From: Candidatus Poribacteria bacterium
Lineage (GTDB): Bacteria; Poribacteria; WGA-4E; UBA9662
Direction of reading: 5' to 3'
NCBI GenBank assembly: GCA_002729015.1
Contig: PBVO01000059.1
Location: 41,642-64,165 of the forward strand
Length of the DNA stretch: 22,524 nt
Shown: positions 1 to 6,709 of the stretch, piece after piece
How the letters are laid out: each line of letters starts with the position of its first letter
Numbering within the stretch: position 1 is the stretch's first letter
Notes under the pieces: model-generated
Database searches by the model: none
What the model was told of the DNA's origin: nothing
Seen by the model: only the letters and a program-made list of their open reading frames with translations
Made by a program: the position numbers and the translations under genes

Positions 1-50
1 GCTATAAAACCAGTGCCAAGCATGGCGATTCTGTGGGGAGATAAAGACAT
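1..50 (-). CDS. Gfo/Idh/MocA-family oxidoreductase, N-terminal fragment (runs off the left edge)
   Basis: Only the first 16 codons plus two bases are inside the window. Read on the minus strand from the ATG at 50-48, they give MSLSPHRIAMLGTGFI, a beta strand running into a glycine-rich G-x-G-x-I turn. This is the usual opening of the Rossmann NAD(P)-binding domain of Gfo/Idh/MocA oxidoreductases, which act on sugars and related polyols. The start is well supported: AGGAG lies at 61-57, six bases upstream, and an extended -10 promoter sits at 81-76. It diverges from the OmpA lipoprotein gene. Other Rossmann dehydrogenases begin similarly, so the family call is likely but rests on very few residues. 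Confidence 0.62.
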   Translation of the reverse strand, partial: MSLSPHRIAMLGTGFI

Positions 51-75
51 AAATCACTCCTGAGGTAACTCACCC

Positions 76-104
76 ATTATAGCATTTCAAACCAAAAATT
101 TAAA
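76..104 (-). promoter_or_regulatory. Promoter of the leftward oxidoreductase gene
   Basis: On the minus strand there is a perfect TATAAT (81-76) preceded by TGC, an extended -10, with TTTAAA as a partial -35 at 104-99 and a 17-base spacer. Transcription would begin near position 69, leaving about 19 bases of leader that carry the AGGAG site. Just upstream, at 105-115, is the small inverted repeat CACATGATGTG, a possible but unproven operator half-site pair. Confidence 0.6.
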
Positions 105-133
105 CACATGATGTGAGAATCAAGATGAATAAT

Positions 134-164
134 GCTTGTATTAAATACAAGCGTATGCTAAAAT
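134..164 (+). promoter_or_regulatory. Promoter of the OmpA lipoprotein gene, with overlapping inverted repeat
   Basis: TTGTAT (136-141) and TAAAAT (159-164) are 17 bases apart, and TGC before the second box makes an extended -10. Transcription would start near 171, giving a leader of about 110 bases. An eight-base inverted repeat, GCTTGTAT / ATACAAGC (134-152, three-base loop), covers the -35 box, so a dimeric regulator could sit there. The leader also holds the palindrome GTGATCAC (202-209). The repeat and boxes are seen directly; promoter function is inferred. Confidence 0.45.
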
Positions 165-283
165 TCGCCGGTAGGCTGGGGTCGTTGATGGTTAGAGGTG
201 GGTGATCACTTGATTTACGACTCAGTACAGGCTCGATGTTCTCTTTTTAACTATATTGCAAGGTTCTTTTCGAGGAGGAACTG

Positions 284-1186
284 ATGAAAAAACCGTTTAT
301 GCTATCGCTTCTTTCTGTATTTGTGCTTAGTATAATTTTATCCGGTTGTGGCTGGATCAAAACTGAAAAAGAGTTTTCAAACTGGCTCGATGGATACACT
401 GACAAAGAGGGGCAAGCTCACGAAGGGTTCCAGTCCAAAGTTGACAAAGCAGACCAAGCTCTAAGCGACCGTGTCTCTGAATTAGATGGTAAAGTTGATG
501 CACAAAACGAAGCCTTGTCGGGCGATATTCAACAGGCTAAGGAAGCGGCCGTTGCTGCAGCGGAACAAGGTGATGCCGACACAATTAGCGCGGCGCAGGA
601 CTTTGCCAAAGGTCTAGATACTGCCGTGCGTGAAGAATTAACTGCTACTGCCAAAGGTGTAGCTGATAAGCTAATGAACGCAGTGGCTGACGGCGACAAG
701 GAAGTCCTAGGTAAAGTTAGCAGCCTGAATGAAAAATCCCAGGCGCAAGCTGAAGCTTTGGATAGACTTGAGTCAGCAATCGCTGATACAAAGGAAGGTG
801 TAACTGCTAACCAAGAATCCATTGCTTCAAAGCCCCAAACTATTGCTGTTGTTAACTTTGGCAGTGGTGGCGCAAGTTTAAATGCTGAAGCCAAAGCTAC
901 ACTTGATGCTGTTGTTGAAGCTGCTCAATCAGCTCCAGCGGATGCCAGTATTCTGGTTGTAGGACACGCTGATGGAACACCTGTTCTTGGTGGACGTTAC
1001 CGTAGCAATTGGGGATTATCACAAGCTCGTGCAGATGCCGTATCCAAGTACTTGAAGGATAATGGAGTACCACATTCAATTGAATCGGTTGGCAAAGGAC
1101 ACACTAGTCCGGTTGCTCCTGTAAATACAAAAGCAGGCCGTGCTGCTAACCGTAGAGTAGAGGTTATACTACAACCTGCCGGCTAA
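284..1186 (+). CDS. OmpA-family peptidoglycan-binding lipoprotein
   Basis: Likely outer-membrane lipoprotein that anchors the envelope to peptidoglycan. Residues 1-22 form a lipoprotein signal peptide ending in the lipobox L-S-G-C (Cys22). Residues about 50-180 are Ala-, Asp- and Lys-rich with a heptad-like pattern, suggesting a long coiled-coil stalk comparable in layout to Lpp-like spacers. Residues about 187-300 are an OmpA C-terminal domain, with GHADGTP, LSQARADAVSKYL and the closing NRRVEVIL signature. A strong AGGAGG at 273-278, five bases before the ATG, fixes the start. The gene stands alone between its promoter and a strong palindromic terminator. Its base composition is more GC-rich than most neighbours, which together with the strong ribosome site suggests high expression. 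The exact role (structural, or Pal-like) cannot be told. Confidence 0.9.
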   Translation: MKKPFMLSLLSVFVLSIILSGCGWIKTEKEFSNWLDGYTDKEGQAHEGFQSKVDKADQALSDRVSELDGKVDAQNEALSGDIQQAKEAAVAAAEQGDADTISAAQDFAKGLDTAVREELTATAKGVADKLMNAVADGDKEVLGKVSSLNEKSQAQAEALDRLESAIADTKEGVTANQESIASKPQTIAVVNFGSGGASLNAEAKATLDAVVEAAQSAPADASILVVGHADGTPVLGGRYRSNWGLSQARADAVSKYLKDNGVPHSIESVGKGHTSPVAPVNTKAGRAANRRVEVILQPAG

Positions 1187-1204
1187 CGATTACAGAAAAT
1201 TGAC

Positions 1205-1248
1205 ATAAAAAAGGGAAATTGGAGGATCCTCCAATTTCCCTTTTTTAT
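1205..1248. terminator. 44-bp perfect palindrome, probable bidirectional intrinsic terminator
   Basis: Bases 1205-1226 are the exact reverse complement of 1227-1248, centred on GGATCC. As RNA it folds into a long stem (AT ends, GGG and GGAGG inside) around a GATC-type loop, ending in six U, and it reads the same on both strands. It begins 19 bases after the ompA stop codon. No mismatch is present in either arm, which is unusually long for an intrinsic terminator. Confidence 0.88.
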
Positions 1249-1275
1249 TATCTAATTCTAGAGTGGATATCGGAT

Positions 1276-1309
1276 TATAATTAGGGGTTTGTATCTATTG
1301 TTCAACAAT
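1276..1309 (+). promoter_or_regulatory. Weak promoter candidate and small inverted repeat before the membrane-protein pair
   Basis: A perfect TATAAT at 1276-1281 lacks a convincing -35 box or TGn extension, so it is only a candidate for the gene starting at 1362. Fifteen bases downstream is the inverted repeat ATTGTTCAACAAT (1297-1309), which would lie in the leader. No Shine-Dalgarno site is present close to the ATG at 1362; the nearest GAGG is about 21 bases away. Confidence 0.27.
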
Positions 1310-1361
1310 CAGCTTTAGGATAAGCAAGCAAAAGCCGAGGACTTCTCTAAACTGACATAAT

Positions 1362-1730
1362 ATGATTATTCTACTCTGGATACTAGTCCTTTGTATTCCA
1401 ACCTTTATTTTTATTGCTCAACCCATTTTGCGTCATGATAAGACAAAAATAACGTTAGACGATTCTGAAATATTAGTGAAAGCTGTTGACCGTGAACAAT
1501 ATTACGGGGCATTAGTAGATTTAGAAGAAGATCACGAAGTGGGTAAAATTTCGAGTGAAGACTACGACCAATTGAAAAAACTATTATTATTAGAAACCGC
1601 CGAAATCCTACAAAACCTAGATTCCAAAACAAAAGAGCAACAACCTATTGATGATTCCCAGATAGTTTTAGCTGAAACGATTTTTGCCGAAGCTGAAATT
1701 GAAATTGAAAAGTATAAAAAAAATAAGTAG
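1362..1730 (+). CDS. Small single-pass membrane protein, CcmI-like
   Basis: Residues 3-22 are a hydrophobic membrane segment; the rest is acidic, helical and probably cytoplasmic. The stretch around residues 48-80 (YYGALVDLEEDHEVGKISSE followed by DYDQLKKLL) matches the pattern L-x-D-L-E-x-D-x-x-x-G-K-I-x-x-E-D-Y, found at the start of CcmI and in small proteins coded in cytochrome c maturation clusters. No heme-binding CxxCH, zinc-ribbon cysteines or TPR region follows, so at 122 aa it is much shorter than full CcmI. Its TAG stop shares one base with the GTG start of the next gene, so the two are probably co-translated. The cytochrome link is a family-resemblance inference, because no ccm gene is inside the window. 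Confidence 0.6.
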   Translation: MIILLWILVLCIPTFIFIAQPILRHDKTKITLDDSEILVKAVDREQYYGALVDLEEDHEVGKISSEDYDQLKKLLLLETAEILQNLDSKTKEQQPIDDSQIVLAETIFAEAEIEIEKYKKNK

Positions 1731-2974
1731 TGCAAAAAATCATTAATATTGCTTTTTATTGTTTGCTGATGTTTTCCTTGTCGTTGTTCTTTTCTGTTAG
1801 GGGTAATGCAAACCAAAAGGGTCAAATACAAGGTCGAGTCTTCGATTTTGGTCAAAATCACCCATTGGTTAATCACTCAGTGGTCCTAGAAGCGTTTCAG
1901 AAAAATCAAGAAGAAAAAGAAGGAGACTTACCTGATAGTAAAGAAATCAAAACGAACGAAGACGGATTTTATGAATTTCGGAATTTACCTCTCAGTTTCT
2001 CCATCCACTATACAATTTCCACTGAATTTGAAGGAAAGACTGAACAAGAAGAGGGTATCATGGTGACTAACTGGATACCTTCCGTTACGGTTGACCTTGA
2101 CTTAAACTTAAACGCTTTTATAAATGATCCTCAGGTCATTAAAATACTGCGCCATTCGGTAATTCTTCGCCCCCTACCTGATCATGCACATGGCGAAGCA
2201 GTTCAAGCCCTTGAAATTTTGCGAATAGAAAACAGCAGTCAATTTGGATTTCAACAGGAAATTAACGGGCAACTACTAGCCTGTTTATTAGATTTACCGA
2301 CGGGGGCAGAACAGATTCAGGCAGGAAGCGCAAGTATAGAATTTACTCAAGACAGTATGAGCGAAGATCCACTGAGAGTCCCAGCACCAATTCCTACAGG
2401 ACAAACAGACTTAACAGTTACTTACATTTTACATACTGACAAGGTTATCGACTTGTCCCGAACACAGCCATTCCTAACAGAAGATTTTCAGTTGCTAATT
2501 CCCGAATCACTTCCCTTTTTTGTTCAATCACAAAGCTTAGGTACAAAAAGTTCACAGACGATTCATAATGTCGTCTATTCAGTCTACCAAGCGATTAATC
2601 CGGTTGGGATTGGGCAGACAATCCAGATAAAAATGAAGAACACTCCCTCTTCACCAACACTACAGATTATTCTAGTAATTGGCTTAGTGATTTGCTTAGC
2701 TGGGTTTGCTTTTACATTAGTATTGAGAATTCGAAAATCAGACCAAGTTGAATCTATTACGCCTGTAGCTACGGAAGTAGTGCCAGATGCTAGTTGGTTA
2801 AAGAAATCAAACACAATGGATTTAGAAGCGACAAAAAAAGTCCGGTTGGAGTTTATAGCTCACCTAGACGAAATGCATCAAAAAAGAGAGATGTCGGACC
2901 GAGTTCACAAGCGTATACGCCGCGAACAAGTTGAACGCCTATCAGCGACCTTAGCTCAAATACAAGAACAGTAA
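1730..2974 (+). CDS. Signal-peptide membrane protein with carboxypeptidase-regulatory-like domain
   Basis: Role unknown. Residues 1-27 look like a signal peptide. Residues about 33-105 resemble a carboxypeptidase regulatory-like (transthyretin-type) beta-sandwich: GRVFDFG, then TNEDGFYEFRNLP. A central periplasmic region to about 310 has no clear match. One transmembrane helix (about 312-334, IILVIGLVICLAGFAFTLVL) is followed by a basic, helical cytoplasmic tail of about 80 residues that looks coiled-coil. The start is GTG: an in-frame TAA lies two codons upstream, and the first ATG would remove half the signal peptide. Start and previous stop overlap by one base, so the two genes form a unit. 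Similar pairs sit in cytochrome c maturation clusters of other phyla, as far as I recall; this is suggestive only. The gene ends one base short of the convergent maf stop. Confidence 0.65.
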   Translation: MQKIINIAFYCLLMFSLSLFFSVRGNANQKGQIQGRVFDFGQNHPLVNHSVVLEAFQKNQEEKEGDLPDSKEIKTNEDGFYEFRNLPLSFSIHYTISTEFEGKTEQEEGIMVTNWIPSVTVDLDLNLNAFINDPQVIKILRHSVILRPLPDHAHGEAVQALEILRIENSSQFGFQQEINGQLLACLLDLPTGAEQIQAGSASIEFTQDSMSEDPLRVPAPIPTGQTDLTVTYILHTDKVIDLSRTQPFLTEDFQLLIPESLPFFVQSQSLGTKSSQTIHNVVYSVYQAINPVGIGQTIQIKMKNTPSSPTLQIILVIGLVICLAGFAFTLVLRIRKSDQVESITPVATEVVPDASWLKKSNTMDLEATKKVRLEFIAHLDEMHQKREMSDRVHKRIRREQVERLSATLAQIQEQ

Positions 2975-2975
2975 A

Positions 2976-3581
2976 CTACATACTAGAATTGCCCAAGATT
3001 CTCATTTCTTGGACCAAGCTGGCTACCGGTAGACCCATGACATTGAAATAGCATCCATCAATCCGTTCAACAAATATAGCGGCTTTACCCTGGATACCAT
3101 AGGAGCCTGCCTTATCGTCTGCTTCACCACTAGACACATAATCTTCAATCTCAGTATCAGTCAAAGACCGAAAAAAAACGTTTGTACCTTCACACCAGAC
3201 CTTTCTTTTGTTTCGATTAACATCAATTAATGCAATACCGGTCAAAACCCTATGTTGACCATTGCTCAGCATTTTTAGAACTCTTTTAGCTTCAAATCGT
3301 CCCTTTGGTTTTCCCAAGGACTTTGATTGAAACACAACTGTTGTGTCCGAGCCGATTATTAATCCAGTGCCCTGTTTTTGAGCTACATAATCAGCTTTTT
3401 TCAGGGCCAATTCTTGAACCCCCTTTTCGATATCTTCAACATTTTTGCCATCAAGTTCTGGTTCTTGGATTTGACTTGGAGATACGGTAAATTTTAATCC
3501 AATCTGTTGTAGTAGTTTGCACCTACGAGGTGAAGCTGATGCTAACGTAATATTGGGGAATAGATCATTGAGTTCATTCAT
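2976..3581 (-). CDS. maf: Maf-family nucleoside triphosphate pyrophosphatase
   Basis: Cytoplasmic house-cleaning enzyme that hydrolyses non-canonical or excess nucleoside triphosphates to the monophosphate and pyrophosphate. At 201 aa it is the usual length. The family motifs are all visible: SASPRR (15-20), GSDTTV with the catalytic-site Asp79, LGKPKG (89-94), HRVLTG (110-115) and DDKAGSYGIQG (about 145-155). The DTTV and DKAGSYGIQG pattern fits the YhdE/dTTP-UTP pyrophosphatase group better than the YceF/m7GTP group. The ATG at 3581 has no obvious Shine-Dalgarno site. It is convergent with the upstream pair (one base between stop codons) and divergent from the coiled-coil membrane gene. Confidence 0.93.
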   Translation of the reverse strand: MNELNDLFPNITLASASPRRCKLLQQIGLKFTVSPSQIQEPELDGKNVEDIEKGVQELALKKADYVAQKQGTGLIIGSDTTVVFQSKSLGKPKGRFEAKRVLKMLSNGQHRVLTGIALIDVNRNKRKVWCEGTNVFFRSLTDTEIEDYVSSGEADDKAGSYGIQGKAAIFVERIDGCYFNVMGLPVASLVQEMRILGNSSM

Positions 3582-3626
3582 TAAACATGAGTATTATCAA
3601 GAAATTGGCATTAGTACTAGTTGAAT

Positions 3627-3655
3627 TTGAAACACTTAACAACCTGTGTTAGAAT
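3627..3655 (+). promoter_or_regulatory. Extended -10 promoter for the 3698-7915 block
   Basis: TTGAAA (3627-3632) and TAGAAT (3650-3655) are 17 bases apart, with TGT directly before the -10 hexamer. Transcription would begin near 3662, about 36 bases before the ATG at 3698. The short leader has no Shine-Dalgarno site; instead it carries TCCTCC (about 3669-3674), which resembles the 16S anti-Shine-Dalgarno sequence itself. The promoter could serve the coiled-coil protein and the first dioxygenase genes. Confidence 0.6.
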
Positions 3656-3697
3656 AGCAGAACGTACGTCCTCCTTTCAAGTTCTCATTCTTCTTCG

Positions 3698-4432
3698 ATG
3701 CAAATGTTGATTTCTTTAGTGATCTTGGCTACTGGTTTATTGATCGCCACATGGTTGTTAACAAGGTTTGGTCTGGCTGGTCTTGCTCCTAGCCTAGCTG
3801 TTCTATCCATTGTCGCTAAATTTGCACTCATTCCCATCCGAATTAGAAAACCAAAATCAAAATTCAAGAAAGAATTACCAGAAGAATCCTACCAAGAATT
3901 GATAGAAAAACTAGATGAAACTGGCAAAATTGACATTCAGCGTTTGATTGAACTAGAATGGGCCTTCAATGATTTAGTTGACAATAAAATTAGTCAGCAG
4001 TTCATTGCAGCTGAAATTCCCAATGCTTTCCAAGTTTTGAAATCAGAAACTGTCGTAGTTATTGAAAAACGAAATCAATACAGACAACAATTGTCCAAGA
4101 TCGATGTATTGAAATTACGTTCTGAACTGGAAAAAACTCGTTTAGCTATGGCTAAGGAAGATAATACCCGATTTCAGTCGAAGTTGATAACCAAGGACCA
4201 AACTCTAAAACAACAATTAGCAAATTTGAAAAGAATCAATGTTAACTTAGAAAAGCTCGACGAAGATATCAATTCCTCACTAAATTCTTTGCATCAAACC
4301 GTTATTCTCTTAAGTGAGCCCATAACCGAGGATTACGATAACCGACTCAGGAAACAAGCTGATAAGTTAAAACGTGTGGTGGAAATTTCTCAGGAAATTA
4401 ACACTGAATTATCGAGTTACAATTCAGACTAA
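3698..4432 (+). CDS. Membrane protein with long coiled coil, unknown function
   Basis: I do not recognise a family. Residues 1-22 and about 25-48 are hydrophobic, probably two membrane segments or a hairpin, followed by a basic patch (RIRKPKSKFKK) that should face the cytoplasm. From about residue 60 to the end the protein is charged and helical with heptad-like leucines, predicting a long coiled coil. No catalytic motif is visible. The start is the ATG at 3698; a second ATG two codons on is an alternative. It has its own extended -10 promoter and lies 44 bases ahead of the first dioxygenase, which has its own Shine-Dalgarno site, so co-transcription is possible but functional linkage is unproven. 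Confidence 0.6.
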   Translation: MQMLISLVILATGLLIATWLLTRFGLAGLAPSLAVLSIVAKFALIPIRIRKPKSKFKKELPEESYQELIEKLDETGKIDIQRLIELEWAFNDLVDNKISQQFIAAEIPNAFQVLKSETVVVIEKRNQYRQQLSKIDVLKLRSELEKTRLAMAKEDNTRFQSKLITKDQTLKQQLANLKRINVNLEKLDEDINSSLNSLHQTVILLSEPITEDYDNRLRKQADKLKRVVEISQEINTELSSYNSD

Positions 4433-4476
4433 TCAGCAAAGTATCAAACAAATTTACCACAAAGTAGGAGTAAATA

Positions 4477-5799
4477 ATGAACTTAAACGATCATCTATTA
4501 ACAAGTTCCCAACTTCAGTTTTATATCGAAAATGGGTACCTTAGTCTTAAAAGTAGTCGTCCCGCTCAACTACATCAGAAAATTTTTGAAAAAATGGAAA
4601 TGGTATTTGAGAAGGAAGGTAATCCGGGTAATAATATGGTACCTCGAATTCCTGAGATTCAGGAAGTCTTAACCGATCCTGTAATTGATGGAGCATTAAC
4701 TAGTATTGTGGGGCCAAATTACTACGCCCATCCACACAGACATCCACATTTCAATGCGCCCGGTAGTAGTGGACAAAACCTGCACAAAGATTCATGGTCA
4801 AAGCGGCGACACCATACTCGCTGGGCAATGGCTTTTTACTATCCACAGGATACGCCGGTCGAGCAGGGGCCAACGGGTATTACACCTGGCAGTCATTACT
4901 TGAATCATGGCCCAGGCACGACGGATGAGATTGCATTAGATGGTGTCGCTGGAACTGTGGTTATCGTACACTATGACCTGTGGCATCGTGCAATGCCGAA
5001 TGTAACTGACCGCAAAAGATTCATGTTGAAATTTTTATTTGCCCGGATGGAAGAGCCAAAGGAAATTCACAGCACTAACTGGCAAGTTAGTGATCCACTA
5101 CATCGCGCAATGTGGCGATGGCACACTAGTAGCTCGGTACAAATTGAATCAAATGCAAGCGAAGTTTCAGTTCAAGATCTGGCACAATCAGATGAAGCTC
5201 TAGCTATCCGATCAGCGTATCAGCTCGGTGAACAAGGAGAATCTAGTATTTCTGATTTAATTTGTGCAATGACGGGACCTAGCGAAGGTGTGCGACAGAA
5301 CGCCAGTTATGGTTTAGCTGCCATGGGAGCATTAGCGGTCGAACCTCTTGCGCAGCTAATGGATCATAATGATGAATCTGTTCGAACTTCTGCTATTGAT
5401 ACCCTAGGTGATCTTGGACTCGAATCAACTACTGTTTTAGATCAAATAATTTCGGTTGCCGGCGACGAGAATCCAACGATTAGACGTGCAAGTATTGATG
5501 CTCTTGGTCTAGCTGGTCAAAAATCTGCTAAGGTAGTGCCAGTACTTGCGGCAGCATTACAAGATAAAGATGAATGGGTAAAACGTAATGCTTCCCTAGC
5601 CTTATCTCGATTGGGTCCGTTGGCTCAATCAGCTACCACCGAATTGGAAAAAGCCCTCCAAGATGAAAATCGGTATGTCAGGGCCAATTCCTTAGAATCG
5701 CTGAAACGTATTGGGACTGAGCAGTCAGAAACAATTATGTTTGACTTTTTGTGTAGAGCTCGATGGTGCTCATCGACAACATCGCAAAGTACATTCTAA
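4477..5799 (+). CDS. Phytanoyl-CoA dioxygenase-family protein fused to HEAT repeats
   Basis: Predicted Fe(II)/2-oxoglutarate-dependent oxygenase, probably cytoplasmic. Residues about 1-195 are a PhyH-type double-stranded beta helix. The iron-binding H-x-D is His103/Asp105 in NLHKDSW, the distal His is His170 in YDLWHRAM, and the 2-oxoglutarate-binding Arg is probably Arg181, eleven residues later. Residues about 230-425 hold roughly six HEAT (PBS-lyase-like) repeats, with recurring V-R-x-x-A-x-x-x-L-G-x-L-G units at about 36-residue spacing. These give a binding scaffold that most PhyH enzymes lack. The last 20 residues (RWCSSTTSQSTF end) are not HEAT-like; alternative frames there give nothing better, so I see no frameshift. 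AGGAG at 4466-4470 is six bases before the ATG. The substrate is unknown. Confidence 0.88.
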   Translation: MNLNDHLLTSSQLQFYIENGYLSLKSSRPAQLHQKIFEKMEMVFEKEGNPGNNMVPRIPEIQEVLTDPVIDGALTSIVGPNYYAHPHRHPHFNAPGSSGQNLHKDSWSKRRHHTRWAMAFYYPQDTPVEQGPTGITPGSHYLNHGPGTTDEIALDGVAGTVVIVHYDLWHRAMPNVTDRKRFMLKFLFARMEEPKEIHSTNWQVSDPLHRAMWRWHTSSSVQIESNASEVSVQDLAQSDEALAIRSAYQLGEQGESSISDLICAMTGPSEGVRQNASYGLAAMGALAVEPLAQLMDHNDESVRTSAIDTLGDLGLESTTVLDQIISVAGDENPTIRRASIDALGLAGQKSAKVVPVLAAALQDKDEWVKRNASLALSRLGPLAQSATTELEKALQDENRYVRANSLESLKRIGTEQSETIMFDFLCRARWCSSTTSQSTF

Positions 5800-5808
5800 A
5801 GATCTTTG

Positions 5809-6636
5809 ATGAACGTTTTTACTCCAAATACTTTCCAAATTGCCAATCGGCGTCTTTCAGAAAAAATGTTGATCTCGGTAATAGATGCCATTCGACAAGA
5901 TGGTTATGCTATTATCGAGAATATTGTCAATCGTGAAGATCTAAGTCAAATTAGTGAACAAATGGACAAGGATTCAGCCATTTTAATCAAAGAAAAACGT
6001 TGGGGAGGAGCAGGAAGAATATCTGGACATTTACAACAAGGTCCCCCTCTTCACCCACCTTATGTTGTTGAGGATGTTGTCGCTAACCCCTTTGTAATTC
6101 AGATAACTAAGTCCTTATTGGGTAGCCGAGCATTCAATGGTTTTTATAATGGCAATACTAATTGCCCCGACAGTCAAATTCAACCACTACATCGGGACGG
6201 GCCAATCCTATGGACTAATATGAGTAAACCTCACCCGACAGCGTCTATTGTGGTTAATATCTCGCCCGGAGATACCAACGAAGAAAATGGTAGCACAGAA
6301 TTATGGCCAGGAACTCATCTAGATACCACTCAAGAATTAACTAATATAGTAGAGAATCTCAGAAATGATATTTGTCCGCCAGTACGAGGTAATGTCAAAA
6401 AGGGAGGAGTTCTAATTCGCGATGTACGTCTCTGGCACCGGGGGGTAACCAATCATACTAACCGCCCACGACATATGATCGCCTGTGTATACAATATCAA
6501 ATGGTTAAAGCGTGAACGGAAATTGTATTACCAAACAGGCTGTGAGTCAGCTTTTGTCAACCCTGACTTGGATCACAATGCTATTTTTGTTGACCATAAA
6601 ATTGATTACTTGACTAACCCGTTTGCACACCAATAG
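5809..6636 (+). CDS. Phytanoyl-CoA dioxygenase-family protein (PhyH)
   Basis: Second Fe(II)/2-oxoglutarate-type oxygenase, without HEAT repeats. The 275-aa length suits a stand-alone PhyH domain. The metal motif is His128-x-Asp130 (PLHRDGP), the distal His is His210 (VRLWHRGV), and Arg221 (NRPRHM) is placed to bind 2-oxoglutarate. The His-to-Arg spacing of eleven residues is the same as in the upstream paralogue. I chose ATG 5809; a TTG directly before it (5806) is possible. The gene follows the HEAT-fused paralogue by nine bases and lies in the same reading frame, with weak ribosome-site sequence between, implying one transcript and maybe translational coupling. The two differ enough in sequence that they probably have different substrates or act at successive steps. 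No product can be named. Confidence 0.87.
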   Translation: MNVFTPNTFQIANRRLSEKMLISVIDAIRQDGYAIIENIVNREDLSQISEQMDKDSAILIKEKRWGGAGRISGHLQQGPPLHPPYVVEDVVANPFVIQITKSLLGSRAFNGFYNGNTNCPDSQIQPLHRDGPILWTNMSKPHPTASIVVNISPGDTNEENGSTELWPGTHLDTTQELTNIVENLRNDICPPVRGNVKKGGVLIRDVRLWHRGVTNHTNRPRHMIACVYNIKWLKRERKLYYQTGCESAFVNPDLDHNAIFVDHKIDYLTNPFAHQ

Positions 6637-6678
6637 ATTATCTTGCTCAGCAATTGTCAATGTATTATTTGATAACTA

Positions 6679-6706
6679 TTGTGGATCGGTGTATCGCTAA
6701 TATAAT
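6679..6706 (+). promoter_or_regulatory. Promoter abutting the MFS start codon (near-leaderless mRNA)
   Basis: TTGTGG (6679-6684), a 16-base spacer and a perfect TATAAT (6701-6706) end just three bases before the ATG at 6710. Transcription starting six to seven bases after the -10 box would begin on or next to the ATG, so the mRNA would carry essentially no leader, matching the absence of a Shine-Dalgarno site. If the promoter is not used, the gene depends on read-through from the dioxygenases. Confidence 0.45.
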
Positions 6707-6709
6707 GTA

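Noticed and set aside
3..62. Rightward 3' end of a previous gene at the left edge
   Set aside because: Two short plus-strand frames close at 44 and 62, but neither translation resembles anything, while the minus-strand reading has a promoter, ribosome site and a recognisable motif.
529..894. Antisense open frame within ompA
   Set aside because: Low-complexity Ser/Ala-rich product expected from the opposite strand of an Ala-rich gene; no start signal.
5740..5799. Frameshift at the end of the HEAT-fused dioxygenase
   Set aside because: The last 20 residues do not look like HEAT, but the alternative frames give no continuing HEAT repeat, so the annotated end stands.
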